A stretch of DNA of 64,000 nucleotides from Cornus controversa (taxonomy: Eukaryota; Streptophyta; Magnoliopsida; Cornales; Cornaceae), in assembly GCA_026545225.1 (NCBI GenBank), contig CM048848.1:49811806-49875805 (forward strand), written 5' to 3'. Below the pieces are notes generated by a model. The model ran no database searches. It was not told the origin of the DNA and saw only the letters and a program-made list of their open reading frames with translations. A program made the position numbers and the translations under genes. This document shows positions 1 to 11,430 of the stretch, piece after piece (positions within the stretch are counted from its first letter, which is position 1; each line of letters begins with the position of its first letter).

Positions 1-1590
1 GATAGGGCTATTTAGAGGGTGTCGAACTACAAGGACTGCGTTGTTAAATTATCAAGGTTGTTTCCGGTTTAATTCAAAAATAAAGATTGGTTGTTATTTT
101 AATGCTAAATTGTGGAAATTGAAATAAATTAAATTAGAAAGCAATTAAAGTGATCAAGATACTCAAGAGAGAGATCTAGGGTTTTGACTTCACCGCCAGC
201 TTCACATTAAGGTCAATTGCACATACATTCAAAAATTCAACATAAATGTAACTATGATGCATGTGGCTAAATACGTACAATTAAAATTCATGTATAATCC
301 ATATTCGATTAGCACGAATCATCTACTTAACTTCGTTATACTAAGGTGTAGTACGACTCGTCTTTCTTAGGCATGGCCTATCAATTATCTTATCTTATGC
401 ATTCATGCACACAAAACATCATCAATAAGATAAATACAATTATATGCTAAGCTATAACCTATCTTCGGTCATCATGAATTGTATATCTAACTACATTACA
501 CTAGGGTGTATCTCAATCTAAACTCCCTATGCATAGCCTATCAAAGCAAAATGATCATAAATGCATGTAAGAACCATTGTACAACCATCATTCCAAAAAC
601 CATAAAGACTTGGAAAAATTCAAGTTCAAACAAGATAAAATACTTTATAGAACAAGAAAAGAACTTCATCAAGAATGAAAATGACATTAAACTCAATCAC
701 AAATTTATAGCCATGCAATTGTCATCACTACACAATCATACAATGTGATCCTCAAAGTTATACAACTATTATATGAACAAAAATCATTCTCAAAGTATAA
801 TACAATTAAACTATGATGTTTGGCTAGGGCAACATCAAGGCCCTAGCAAGGAAGTTAGCTCCTCATGATGGTGGTGGAAACCTCAAGAGATGACAAAGAA
901 TCCATGCTCCAAGCTTCCATAAATCTCCACTTCTAAGCTCTAACAATGGTGGTTGACCAAGAGCTCCCACTTTCTCTCTCTAGAAAAAATGTATATCTCT
1001 ATGATGCCATATGAAGTTATGAACCATATATATATTGAGGGGCTCAAAACATAATAGAAAAAGTTGCATAAGGGTCTGTGGTTGCTTCATCAACTTCCTA
1101 TAAAGAGAGGGAAAGTTTTAACTTTTAGGAGAGTAGGTAACTTTATACCTGTTAACATTTGTGAACCTTCGTAATTGGCATTGCGAACCTTTGCAAAATC
1201 CTTACGAGGTTCACAACCTACTAGGGCTCCAAGAGCTAAATTTTGAAATCTAGGACTGTAATGCGAAAGTTTGCATTTAAATGCGGTCATACATTCTGAG
1301 AATTACGAAGGTTCGCATTGCTTTTAAACTAGGCTGTATGGTTGGGCTTATATTCAAATGGGCCCCTTGCTTCCTTTGGCTGGCCTACTTGGTTCCTTGG
1401 CCCAATTGACCTTTGATCTACAATATCAGCTGGTCCAAGATAGCCGGGCGATGCACACCTAATATAAAAATGACATTGAACGCTCGAAATCACTGGAATT
1501 GACCGCATTCTCGGAGAAAATCCTGAAAATAACAAAAACACAAAAAAACGTAAAACTATACAGAAAATATAAATAAGGAATCACTTATCA
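1..1590 (-). mobile_element. 3' LTR of Athila-like Ty3/gypsy element (left end outside window or unclear)
   Basis: The element reads on the minus strand, so this low-coordinate LTR is its 3' copy. Its inner edge is well marked: the plus strand ends in CACTTATCA at 1590 and is followed at once by a pyrimidine-rich CACCCCCAAACTTAC, whose complement is the polypurine tract. Positions 779-1202 are repeated, in the same orientation, at 8893-9307. The sequence near 1-60 resembles the U5 part of Athila/Tat LTRs, so the LTR probably begins at or before the window start. Family assignment is by recognition of motifs, not by search. Confidence 0.6.
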
Positions 1591-1606
1591 CACCCCCAAA
1601 CTTACA
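1591..1606 (-). other. polypurine tract (PPT) of the Athila-like element
   Basis: The minus strand reads GTAAGTTTGGGGGTG and abuts the TGATAAGTG start of the LTR. A G-rich purine run directly before the 3' LTR is the plus-strand priming site of LTR retrotransposons. Confidence 0.6.
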
Positions 1607-3336
1607 TATTGTTAGTCCTTTAGCAATGAAAAACGAAAAGTAAAATGAAACAATTAGACTACTTTCACTTTTGTGGAAAACACGGTTGCATTTAGCAAAT
1701 ATAACAATCATTTTAAATCCCTAGGCAACACTAGTGGATGAGTGAGTCTCATAAGGGTTTAACATAATTGTTAAACCCAATAAAATATGCAAAAAATCAT
1801 ATAGCTCAATCATCGCCTAAAGAAAAAAGAGAGAATCAAAACTTTTGTCAAGTATTTAAGGAAATGTCATATCATAACAACCCAAGAACTTCTACTTTCA
1901 AGAATCAAATAACGGTCCCCACACAAAGCTCAGGTAACATACCAAAATAGTTATCAACCCTAGCTTCCTTTTGAAAACTGAACTTACATCCAAACAAGTG
2001 GCTTACCTTGCCCTTAGAATACAAATCACAACGTATTTCAAATCATTATAATCCCTTTTCAAAATATAAAACCAAGGCGTGAACTCAAACATAAACGTAA
2101 ATGGAAATACTCATTTACAAGCAGTCGTGCGATGTCTGAGTCCATTAAGTTTTCTAGCAAACTGATGTAGCAAGCTTTAGGTCAATGACTCTCAAATCAA
2201 ACGGCTTTAGGGCATTGGGTGTAGAGACACCCCAAATGATTTAATAACTCAAGTCTACTAGGCTTCAAACCTAAACGAGCCATTTTAACACATTTATTTT
2301 TCTAAAACCCATACCTTTGGCACGAACACTCAATGTTTATTAAGATAAGAGGTCCGATTACTTAGTGAGAAGGCCGAATTGTAACATGCAATTATTTTCT
2401 TTTCTTTGGTATTGTTTGTTGTTGTTTTTATTATTTTTTTTATGTGTTTCATGCCAAGGGAAACCATTCTCAAAGTTCTCCAACTCAAATTAGACATTTG
2501 CAAAAAGTAAACCATGGTTACGGTACATACCTCACAATTAAGATGCAAGTGTGCTCATGTGCATGCAAAGTCTACTTGAGATCAACAATTAGAAGATAGT
2601 TAAAATGAACAATGATGTGGACCATTTGAATTAAACATGACTTCAAAGATTTGAACTTAGTAAAACGTAACAATTTCCAACTTATGAGGTGTACCCATTG
2701 ACAATTGCCAAGACATTCAAAACGACTTCCAAAAGGGAGAAATCATAGCTAACAAAATAATAGCTAACCATAATGTACAATAAATATGATAATTTTTGAC
2801 GTACCCAAAACTTGAATCCAACATTGTCCTTAATGTTAAAATATAGAGATAGAATAATGTTACCGTGGTTGATGAAATATCAAAAAAAGCAAAATATCAA
2901 TAAAAGACAAGGGAAATCAACAAAAGGGCATTCTCCTCCAAACTTGGATGCAAGCACCTGTCGTGATCAACAAAACTACATAACAAACATATTAATAGGA
3001 AACAAGAAAATATAACAATTACAATAAATTAAATACAACTAAAATAGCACACAAAACAACCATGATATTGCATAAAACTAGGAATGAAATTATAATATCC
3101 ATATGGAGATAACAAAATCTAAACGATAAGGACAAAATCCAAAATGTGCCACAAGCTGCTTATAAAAGCTAAAACAAAAACGAAAACAATGAGATCTTAA
3201 TAGAGTCAAACATCATTGGAGGGTGTGATGCGGATGTCGAAGGGTTATCCGAAGGTGGTGCAGCGCTGCCAGAGAACCAACAAAGGATCTCTTGCAGTAG
3301 ACTTTGAGTCTGTCTAGTATGCTCGTCAAAGTACAG

Positions 3337-4223
3337 TTACAGCTCAACCACCTGTCCACTTAAGCACTTGTACCTCGTAGTGAGATAGTCGTACCGAGCG
3401 CGAGTTATCATGATGGGCTCGTTAGGGTCAAAACTGTTTTTCTCCTTCGGTTCAATCGGATCTTGATCTACAGTAGGGATCTCCTTATTCGTGTCCATAG
3501 GCTCTTCACCCTTAGGATCGTGCAGCTCGTGGGGTTCATGCAGCTCAGCCAAATAATGTATACTGAAGTTTCATTCCCTTAACCCAAAAAACAAAACTTC
3601 ATAGATGGTTTCCTTGTCGGCTACCAGCACAAAGTTTTTTGAAATGAGTAGAGTCGTGATGAGGAAAAGAAAAAGAAGCACCCTTGATTTGGCATACTTG
3701 GCTTTCCTATTTATGTTCCCCTAAACCTTTAAGATCTTACCCCAACCGATGGCTGAAGCTGAAAACCAATATCCCTTTGTAGATGGTGTAGAGGGCCCAT
3801 AAGAACACGCTGCAGAGCTCACCTTATGCCCTAACGAATGCATATTCTTATTCAGCACTAAATCGAGGAACAATAGATGCCTAGGGAGCATGGATTGAAG
3901 TGTGTTATCCTTACGATTGTTATTTGTGAAATGACCATCTCACATGTCCTAAAGCGTTTCATGCACAGTGAGCTCCCTGGGCATTACTCTGAATAATGAG
4001 CACCCTCCTCGTCGACCAAATCTACAGGACAATCAAGGGGACAGCCCGTGACGGTGGCAATGTCGTCTAAGGTGATCGTAAATGTCACCTCATCAATGAT
4101 CATCTGAAAGGAAGCCCATGCCTCGCTTGAATAGAACAAGTTTTGATAAAATAACTGCATCACACGCGGATAGGCGATGCCATTATAAGGCGCAAATAGA
4201 CAATCCAAGCGGTGGGCGTGCAA
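3337..4223 (-). pseudogene. env-like / retrotransposon-associated ORF remnant of the Athila-like element
   Basis: Two minus-strand pieces are readable. The upstream piece (3984-4223) contains HRLDCLFAPYNGIAYPR and FTITLDDIATVTGCP, the pattern of the plant retrotransposon-associated domain found in the extra ORF of Athila-type elements. The downstream piece (3337-3552) is acidic and ends with MITRARYDYLTTRYKCL, like the C-terminal tail of the same ORFs. Stops and shifts separate them. The position between integrase and 3' LTR is where Athila elements keep this ORF. Function is unknown, and it is not intact here. Confidence 0.5.
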
Positions 4224-4586
4224 GGCTAAGACAACCTATTTGGTGTTATTGTTGACACTGAACACATCGGTGATGTCAAAGGCTATCTCGAGTAGGATCT
4301 TACACTTGACCCATGGCTGTCTAAGGGCTCTTTAAACTGGCAAAGTAGGAATCTTTGTTTTGGCCATTTGTGAGCATGGACAATGGTTGAGGACTTTCTA
4401 CAAACAGCTGGCGTGCACCCTTTTTTTCACAATTTCTACACAACCCCTCAACTACGAAAACACCTAAAAATTGCAACACACCACTTATCAAACATAACTC
4501 CAAACCAATCACGACACAACCCCGACCTACTGCAACCCCAAACTTGTCACAGGCATTTTTTTTGGTTCACAAAACCCTACTACCAC

Positions 4587-5156
4587 TAGGGATGGTAACG
4601 GGTCGGTTATGGGGCGGGGATCCCAATCCCCATCCCCATAACCGTTTCATTCTGAAAACTCCATAACCGCCCCATAATCGGTTATAAATTCCCCCTTTCA
4701 CCTCATCCCCACCCCATAACCGACCTAACCCACCCTGCCCCAAACTGCCCCGCCCCATAACTAATTAAAACTCATTTGATTCATGAATTTTTAACATTCT
4801 CCAAACATTAACATTCTGCCATTTTCAAAATTTTCTTATTTATTTTTGTTGTCCTTTCTTAAAATAAAGGATTACACAACTTCCAACAAAACCAAATATT
4901 TTGAAAATTAATATTTTTTGAAGTATATATACACATAAGTAATATAATATAATATAATATACTAACAATTAAGTGTAGTATAATTGGGGCGAGTTTTAAA
5001 TGGGGTGGGGTGACCTTGTCCTGACCCCGTCCCGAAACCGACCAGGTTTTAAATAACGAAACCCATCCCCATCCTATTTAAATAAATGGTTTCCCAAACC
5101 CGCTTTAAATGGGGCAGGGCGGGTCTCCGCTGAGTTGGAAATTTTTGTCACCCCTA
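4587..5156. mobile_element. non-autonomous hAT element (570 bp) with perfect 8-bp TSD
   Basis: It starts TAGGGATGGTAACGG and ends TTTTTGTCACCCCTA, giving imperfect terminal inverted repeats of the TAGGGGTGxCAA type. The 8 bp ACTACCAC stand immediately on both sides (4579-4586 and 5157-5164), an exact target-site duplication of hAT length. The interior is rich in GGGGCGGG/CCCCATCCC runs near both ends and has an (ATAAT)n patch; no transposase is visible. It sits inside the env-like region of the gypsy element, so it is younger than that element. Confidence 0.85.
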
Positions 5157-5720
5157 ACTACCACTGCCCACTGCCAATGAAGAAGGAGAAGAAGTGAAGA
5201 AGAAGATGATGATGACAAGAGATCTAAAAGAGAAGGGGAAAAATGATGGTGATGATGGTGGTGGTTAGGTGACAGGGTGAGAGAGAACACGAGAGTGAAA
5301 GAGATGGTCTAAATGAAATAAAGGAGAGGGAGTGGGAAATAAAATGTGGTCACGTGATTGTCTCTGGGTAGTTATGAAGGTTCTCAAAAAAGGTTGCGAA
5401 GGTTTGTAACCTGAAGAAATTTATTGTTGGATGTGAAAGTTTGTAAGAAAATGTGAACCTTGAATTTTAAAGTTTGCAACCTACTGGATTGTGAAGATAA
5501 AACCTCAAAAATTTGTTACGAAATGTAAACAGTCGCATAGGATACTGCGAAGGCTCAAAAATTGTAGAATTTACACAAACACATAATAAATAAAACTTCG
5601 ATGCTCGAGACTCTATGCTACGAAGTGAAACATTAAAAAAAAATGGAAGGACATGGAAAACTGGTGTCTCCATAAAGCATGCTAACTTTAACGTTGATAG
5701 CAAGACGATGAGACCATTCT

Positions 5721-5948
5721 CTAATCCAAATAGACGGGATCCGTCAAGTCGACGGTGTTCATGTCTTTGGTATTCACTTGGCCTTCTACATAAGGCTTCA
5801 ACCTTTGTCCGTTAACTTTGAAAAAGGTCCTGTTCTTAGGGTCCTTGAGTTCCACCACTCCATGGGATGAAACAGAAGTCACAACGAATGGACCATCCCA
5901 CCTTGAGTGGAGCTTTCTGGGAAAGAGGCATAATCGTGAATTAAACAA
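5721..5948 (-). pseudogene. gypsy integrase C-terminal domain fragment
   Basis: The minus-strand translation carries KLHSRWDGPFVV, then a VELKDPKNRTFFKVNGQRLK stretch. This is the conserved C-terminal part of Ty3/gypsy integrases just before the pol stop. It lies directly downstream of the integrase core fragment in element order. Confidence 0.75.
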
Positions 5949-6249
5949 CTACAATTTTCCCCCCGACATAAAGGCCTTAGATACAATATGTTTGTTATGA
6001 AATATCTTTGTTTTTGCGTTGTAGATTTTGGCACTTTCGGGCGTATCATTGTGTAACTCCTCAAGCTATTAAGTTAAAGATTCTGGTTAGAGCCGGCCAT
6101 TTTTATATCAAAGTTGAAATATTTAATAGCCTAAAATGCATTGTGCTCTAATTCTACGGGAAGATGGAAATCTTTGCCAAAGACAAGTCGGTATGGCGGC
6201 ATGCCAATATGAGTCTTATAAGCGGTTTGGTACGCCCACAATGTGTCAT

Positions 6250-6790
6250 TTAGTCTTTAAGACCAATCTTTCTTATCCGAGCATACCGTTTTCTCAAGGA
6301 TATGTTTGATTTCAACGTGCCCACTTGTTTGAGGATGGTAGGGTGTGACAACTTTGTGAGTAACGGAGTACTTAAAGAGTAGGGTTTTGAGAAACCTATT
6401 TCAAAAGTGTTTGCCTCTATGTCACAAATAATTGCCCTTGGCGTACTGAAATGGCTAAATATGTTATATTGAATGAACTTGACCACCATATTGTGATCAT
6501 TTATTTTAGTCGCCAAAGCCTCAACCCACATAGACACGTAATATACCACTACAAGATTGTTTTTACACCCGAAAGACCAGGGAAATAGTCCCATGAAGTT
6601 GATGCCCCAAACATCAAAGATTTTTATAATTAAGATAGGGTTCAAGGGCATCATGTCTTTTCAAAACATAGCTCCCAATCGTTGGCACTTATCACAAGTT
6701 TGACAAAAGTCATAGGCATCCTGAAAGAAAGAATTAAGGCCAATAAAATATATTTTTCAAGACTTCGGCAGCGATCTTTTTGGCACTAAA
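6250..6790 (-). pseudogene. gypsy integrase zinc-finger and core remnant
   Basis: The upstream part (about 6664-6720) encodes FCQTCDKCQRLG, the second half of the HHCC zinc finger. The core (6250-6654) gives [14 protein letters not shown] and later [14 protein letters not shown], matching the family's WGIDFMGPFP and TPRAIISDxGxHF blocks. The first catalytic Asp, expected in a VAVDYVSKW context, is replaced by Tyr (VVVYYVSMW), so the enzyme is dead. A TGA just before MMPLNP also breaks the frame. Confidence 0.75.
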
Positions 6791-7171
6791 GTGCCCACCA
6801 CAAGATAGAGTGTGACAGAAATTTAGGATACTATGAAATTTGCCCTCGGGGACACATCGACAGATAATTTGATATGAGTAATATTTGAATAATTTTGGAT
6901 CGTTTCAAAAGTAACTTCTTACTTAGGAATAGAAACAATCATTTTCATGTTTAGACCAATCAAGAGGGATTTCCCTGACAATGAGGTAATTCACAATGTC
7001 ACCACACCAAGACAATTTCTTGTCAGTGATGGTAAATAGTTGGTCATCCGGAAAGGAATCATTAACTGGTCTAACATCAGAAGAGGATTCAACAAGAATT
7101 CTAGAAAGGTGGTCCCGCTATGACATTTTTCGAACCTTTCTTATCCCAAATTTCAAAATTCATCTAATTAA

Positions 7172-7378
7172 CTAGGGCTTAGTTTTTTTCTTTGACAACA
7201 AATGCCGCAAAGTGGCATGGTCCGAATACACAATAACCTTGGATCTTAAGAGGTTTGATCTAAATTTATCCAAGGCATACACTATCGCTAGTAATTCATT
7301 CTCGGTAATTGTATAGTTCAATTGAGGATCCAAAAGGATTTTACTAGCATAGTAGATGGCGTGTGAAATTTTGTCCAC
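7172..7378 (-). pseudogene. gypsy RNase H domain fragment
   Basis: The translation has ISHAIYYASKILLDPQLNYT, TENELLAIVYALDKFRSNLL and KVIVYSDHATLRHLLSKK: the standard RNase H block of Ty3/gypsy pol, with YSDH and the E of TENELLA present. It ends at a stop, and the continuation toward integrase is broken. Confidence 0.8.
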
Positions 7379-7461
7379 GCGTTATCCCAAGACGTCACCC
7401 ATCGCGTAGTCGGATGCGTCATGCATCATTTCAAAAGGAAAAGCCCAATTTGGAGGTTTTA

Positions 7462-7945
7462 TTATGAAGTGGAAGATAAGAAGGACCAGAGCTTTTTAAA
7501 AGCTTCAAGACACGCCTTATCAAAGTTCAAGGAGGTTTCCTTGGCAAAAAGATTGCACAAGGGCATTGATATTTTGCTAAAAGCTTTGATAAAACGGCGA
7601 TAAAACCCGGCATAACCAAAGAATGAACGAATTTGTCTCACCAAATACATTGGGGGAAGATTCAAAATAAGTTCAACTTTGGTCCTATCAACCTCTATGC
7701 CTCTTTTTGACACAATGTGCCCCCCAAACGATTCCTTCTTGAACTATGAAATGACTTTTTTCCCAACTTAATATCAAGTTTGTCTTATTACATTGTTGAA
7801 GGACGAGTGACAAATTATGGAGACAAGAATCAAAAGAGGGTCCAAAGACAAAGAAATCATTTACGAACACTTCAAGGGATTTTTTTTCACCATGTTCAAG
7901 AAAATAGACATCATACATCGTTGAAAAGTCATCGGTGCATTGCAC
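7462..7945 (-). pseudogene. gypsy reverse transcriptase palm/thumb remnant with mutated catalytic box
   Basis: Two overlapping frames (7688-7945, then 7462-7713) together give the RT region: CTDDFSTMYDVYFLEHGEK, then EVFVNDFFVFGPSFDSCLHNL, WEKSHFIVQEGIV, and after a frameshift KRGIEVDRTKVELILNLPP and SFFGYAGFYRRFIKAFSKI. In Athila/Tat RTs the catalytic box is F(V/M)DDF; here it is FVNDF, a loss of one catalytic Asp. The frameshift lies near 7700. Confidence 0.8.
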
Positions 7946-8257
7946 AACCCAAAGGGCATGCGTCTATAAGAGAATGTTTCGAAAGGACATATAAAAGTGG
8001 TTTTCTCTTGATCATTTGGATCCATAGCCATTTAATTGTATCCGGAGTATCCATCTAGAACAACAATAACTTTGGCCAGCTAACCGTTCTAGGATTTGAT
8101 CAATAGGAAGTGATCTTTCCTAGTCATGAAGTTGAGTTTTTGGTAATCGATGCACACACGTCAACCGGTGGTTGTGAATTAGTTCTCCAACGGAGTTCTT
8201 AACATCGGTGATACCCCTTGAGTGGGGCTTACCCATTTTCTATTCGAGATGGGGTAT

Positions 8258-8713
8258 CTAATTCCCGTATCTAGCAATTTCACAACTTCCTTCATTACCA
8301 CCTCTTTCATGGTGGGATTTAATTGACGTTGGTACCTCACGAGAAGGTTTAGCGTCATCCTCCAAATGAATGTGGTGCATAAAAATGGAGGGGTTAATCC
8401 CCTTCAAGTTTGTCATTGTCCAACCTATAGCCTCTTTGTGGTCTTTAAGCACTTTCAAAAGGCAATATCATTCTTGGTCCTTTGTCAAATCGAAAGTGAT
8501 AATGACCGGAAGGGTATCATTAGAACCTAAAAAAGCGTACTTAAGATTGTCTAGAAGAGTTTTGAGCTCAAGAGTAGGCAGTGACTCAAGGGAGGGAATA
8601 AGAGGAGTACTTGAAGTTGGAGGAAGTGACTTAATTGACATTTTCAATGGAGAAAAGTTGATAATGGTCAAGAGATCTAGCAAAGCATTGAATTCACTAA
8701 TGGACTCATCCAT
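8258..8713 (-). pseudogene. start of gypsy RT (Athila-type linker and finger region)
   Basis: Positions 8468-8713 encode LELKTLLDNLKYAFLGSND and LPVIITFDLT, typical of the linker upstream of Athila RT. Positions 8258-8458 encode VLKDHKEAIGWTMTNLKGINPS and MHHIHLEDDAKPSRE, the conserved beginning of the RT. The two parts are broken by stops or shifts. Upstream (8714-8892) no protease or gag can be read. Confidence 0.75.
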
Positions 8714-8892
8714 ATCAAAAGTACTTGGTTAAAAGGCCCGAGAGTGAATCCTCAACACATAAAATCAATGATGCCAAAGAAGAAACACTTTGTTTCATCC
8801 AATGGATGTTGAGATGCATTGAAAATGTTAAGTCAAACTTTCATATTCCCAAAGAATATGTTCATCACCCCGATTCTACAATTTATGCATGC

Positions 8893-9307
8893 AAAAATCA
8901 TCCCCAAAGTATAATATAATTAAACTATTATGTTTGGCTAGTGCTACATCAAGCCCTTAGCAAGGAAATTAGCTCATCATGATAGTGGTGGAAACCTCAA
9001 GAGATGATGAAGAATCCATGCTCCAAGCTTCCATAAATCTCCACTTCCATGCTCTAACAATGGTGGTCCAAGAGTACCTACTTTCTCTCTCTAGAAAATT
9101 TGTATATCTTTATAATGCCATATGAACCATATATATATATTGAGGGGCTCAAAACATAGCAGAAAAAACTTGTGTAAGGGTCTCTGGTTGGTTCACCAAC
9201 TCCCCACAAATAGAGGAAAAATTTTGACTTTTGGGGGAGTATCTAACTTTACAACTGTTAACATTTGCGAACCTTCGCAATTGGGATTGCGAACCTTTGC
9301 AGAATCC
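8893..9307 (-). mobile_element. partial 5' LTR of the Athila-like element
   Basis: This is a direct copy of 779-1202 with many substitutions and a few small indels; shared landmarks include the TATATATATTGAGGGGCTCAAAACATA block and the GCGAACCTTCGCAATTGG motif. Homology stops at both sides short of the full LTR. U5, the primer-binding site and all of gag are missing on the inner side, and U3 on the outer side. The element is therefore a deletion derivative. Confidence 0.7.
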
Positions 9308-9959
9308 TCGCTAAACTTTACCAAACCACCCCTCATATATTTTATTCTTATTACGGGTTACAAATTTGGAGTTTTAGGAATATTTAAAAATAAAGTGAAA
9401 CTTTACTGCAAATCCATCCCTGGCTTATCTGAATGGATGCATGGGAAACAATTTATAAGACCAACCATTTGTTTACTTGCCTAATAATCTTTGGTTTAAT
9501 GAATGAAGTTTGCGCTTTCTCTCGTACGCCAATTTGTATGCCAATTTGTGTAATAAAATTGATGTATGAAGAGAAAGGACCCCTTTAAAAGGGTCACCTT
9601 GTTTGGGGCAGAGAAAGACATTTTGCTGTCTTGAATATCTCTCTGATATTTTTTCGACATTCGACTCCAGAAATGGGTCTGTCATTACTAGTAGTTGATC
9701 CAATAGGATCAAATATTGTTAAACTCTTACTGTGTTAGTTGGTCCATGTAGTTGTTGTGGCTAGGGATGTCAACCAGCGAGGTTCTAGTTATGAATTTGA
9801 AGGATTCTATGAACTCGCCAAGCGACTCTCAATGTGTCACGCTTCTCTGTCATCCATGTCTGAAATAATTGGAACATGAAATCATCTATTTCAGCTCATT
9901 TGGCTGGCACATGCTCCATCATAACAGATCGAACAAATATTACTAATAATAACAATTCA

Positions 9960-9995
<36 letters not shown>

Positions 9996-10386
9996 TACGT
10001 GCATATACACACATATTATGCATTAGAAGTGCATGCTTATGCTCTTTTTTGCATGCTGTTATATCACAAGGAAAATGGCAAAATAGTTCACGTGTTGAAG
10101 TATGATTTATATCACTAGGCACAGACAAAGGAGCTGAGATAAAGCACAAGTTGCAAAGGGAAGCTGACAACTGAAGCAGAGTTTTAATCCAGACATGTAG
10201 CTATTATTCATATTTCAATGAGTGCACACTAACCTGTGGAGCATTTCATTTTTCATCAGAAATGGATTATTTTGGTTAAACTCAATTTCTACTATTGTAC
10301 CCCACTCCCTAAAACATATTGTAGTAGTAAAATTCAATGGAGCATTCCATTTTTCGTCAGACATCCAACCATCCCCTCGTTGAACT
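9308..10386. other. gene-free stretch
   Basis: I recognise no gene. It contains a (TA)n run at 9962-9991 and an unidentified minus-strand open frame of 79 codons (9473-9712) with a small internal repeat (LAYKLAYE). Confidence 0.5.
9962..9991. repeat. (TA)n microsatellite
   Basis: Uninterrupted TA dinucleotide run followed by GACATACGTGCATATACAC. Confidence 0.9.
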
Positions 10387-10402
10387 ATTTGCAGTCGGAG
10401 CC

Positions 10403-10587
10403 AAAAAAGGACAAATCAAGTGCACGAGGCTTCCGCTATTACGGGATATGGGGAGTGCCAAATATACATAATCTTACCTCCGCATGCGAAGAGACTGTTT
10501 CCTTATTTCGAACCCATGACTTACAGTTCACAATGAAACAATCTTACCGTTGTCTGACCTTGTGGCCAATGCACGAGACTTGCCCTC
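10403..10587 (-). mobile_element. Au-like SINE (about 185 bp) with 16-bp TSD
   Basis: On the minus strand the head reads AACGGTAAGATTGTTTCATTG, followed by CATGGGTTCGAAAT, a good pol III B box (GGTTCGAxx). The tail has GCGGAAGCCTCGTGCAC and then a T-rich end, the layout I know from the plant Au SINE family; the length fits too. Near-identical 16-mers ATTTGCAGTCGGAGCC (10387-10402) and ATTTGTAGTCTGAGCC (10588-10603) flank it as a target-site duplication. Confidence 0.75.
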
Positions 10588-10603
10588 ATTTGTAGTCTGA
10601 GCC

Positions 10604-11430
10604 AACAAAAGGAAAATCTTCTCTAGTTTGATGAATGGCACTATCCTTGCATTCTGAGCCAAAATTTTAGAGCAATTACCTTAAGCAAGGTAAACAGCTA
10701 CAAGATCAGTAAATTCTTTGCATATGAACACAATAATGGAGGATTAATAGGCTATAGTTGCTTTCTGCTTGCATTCTCAACTTGTGTATGCACTGCTGCA
10801 CCGTCGTGTTTTTAATCATAAAATTTGGAAGCATCTCTTTGCCGGACTAGTACCAAAATATTTCAGTTGTTAGACAAATACACTGATACAGTGCTAACCG
10901 TGTTACAATCTGATGTTACTATAAAGAAAGAATGTTTGGCCGTAGAACAGCTAACAATCATTATTCCATCCTGAATATATGTACATTAGTTACACAACTA
11001 AGATATATATATATATATTCTCCCTTCTAGAAATGCAACTTCCTATAAAGATTCAATTCAGAGAAACCACACAACAACAGAGATCATACTGAAAAGTGAA
11101 AACACAAACTAATAAATAAACATTTTGGTAAGTTTAGAGAAAATGTTCTGTTTCATTCAGAGTTTTTGAAAACTCAAAAACTGGATAATAGAATCAAACA
11201 AAATTAACTTGGCAATTAGAATAGGAAAGAGACACAAGAAACCAAACATCAAAGCTCATGGTCATCAAATATAATAATTTGGTTCATTTCACTTATGTGC
11301 AAGTAAAAATCATCAGTCATCATCAAAACATGTAAAATTTTAAATTCAACAACAAAGCCAAGTTAGATTGATCTGATACAGCAAAAACACTATAACAAAA
11401 AATTGATATAGTACTCACACAATATATATG
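10604..11430. other. 3' flank of the beta-propeller gene
   Basis: No gene is recognised. It is AT-rich, with a short (TA)n run near 11002-11020. The 3' UTR of the minus-strand gene at 11431 must lie in its right part. Confidence 0.5.

Noticed and set aside
5105-5290. His- and Ser-rich minus-strand open frame
   Set aside because: It is low-complexity GATGATGGTG sequence spanning the edge of the hAT MITE; no family resemblance.
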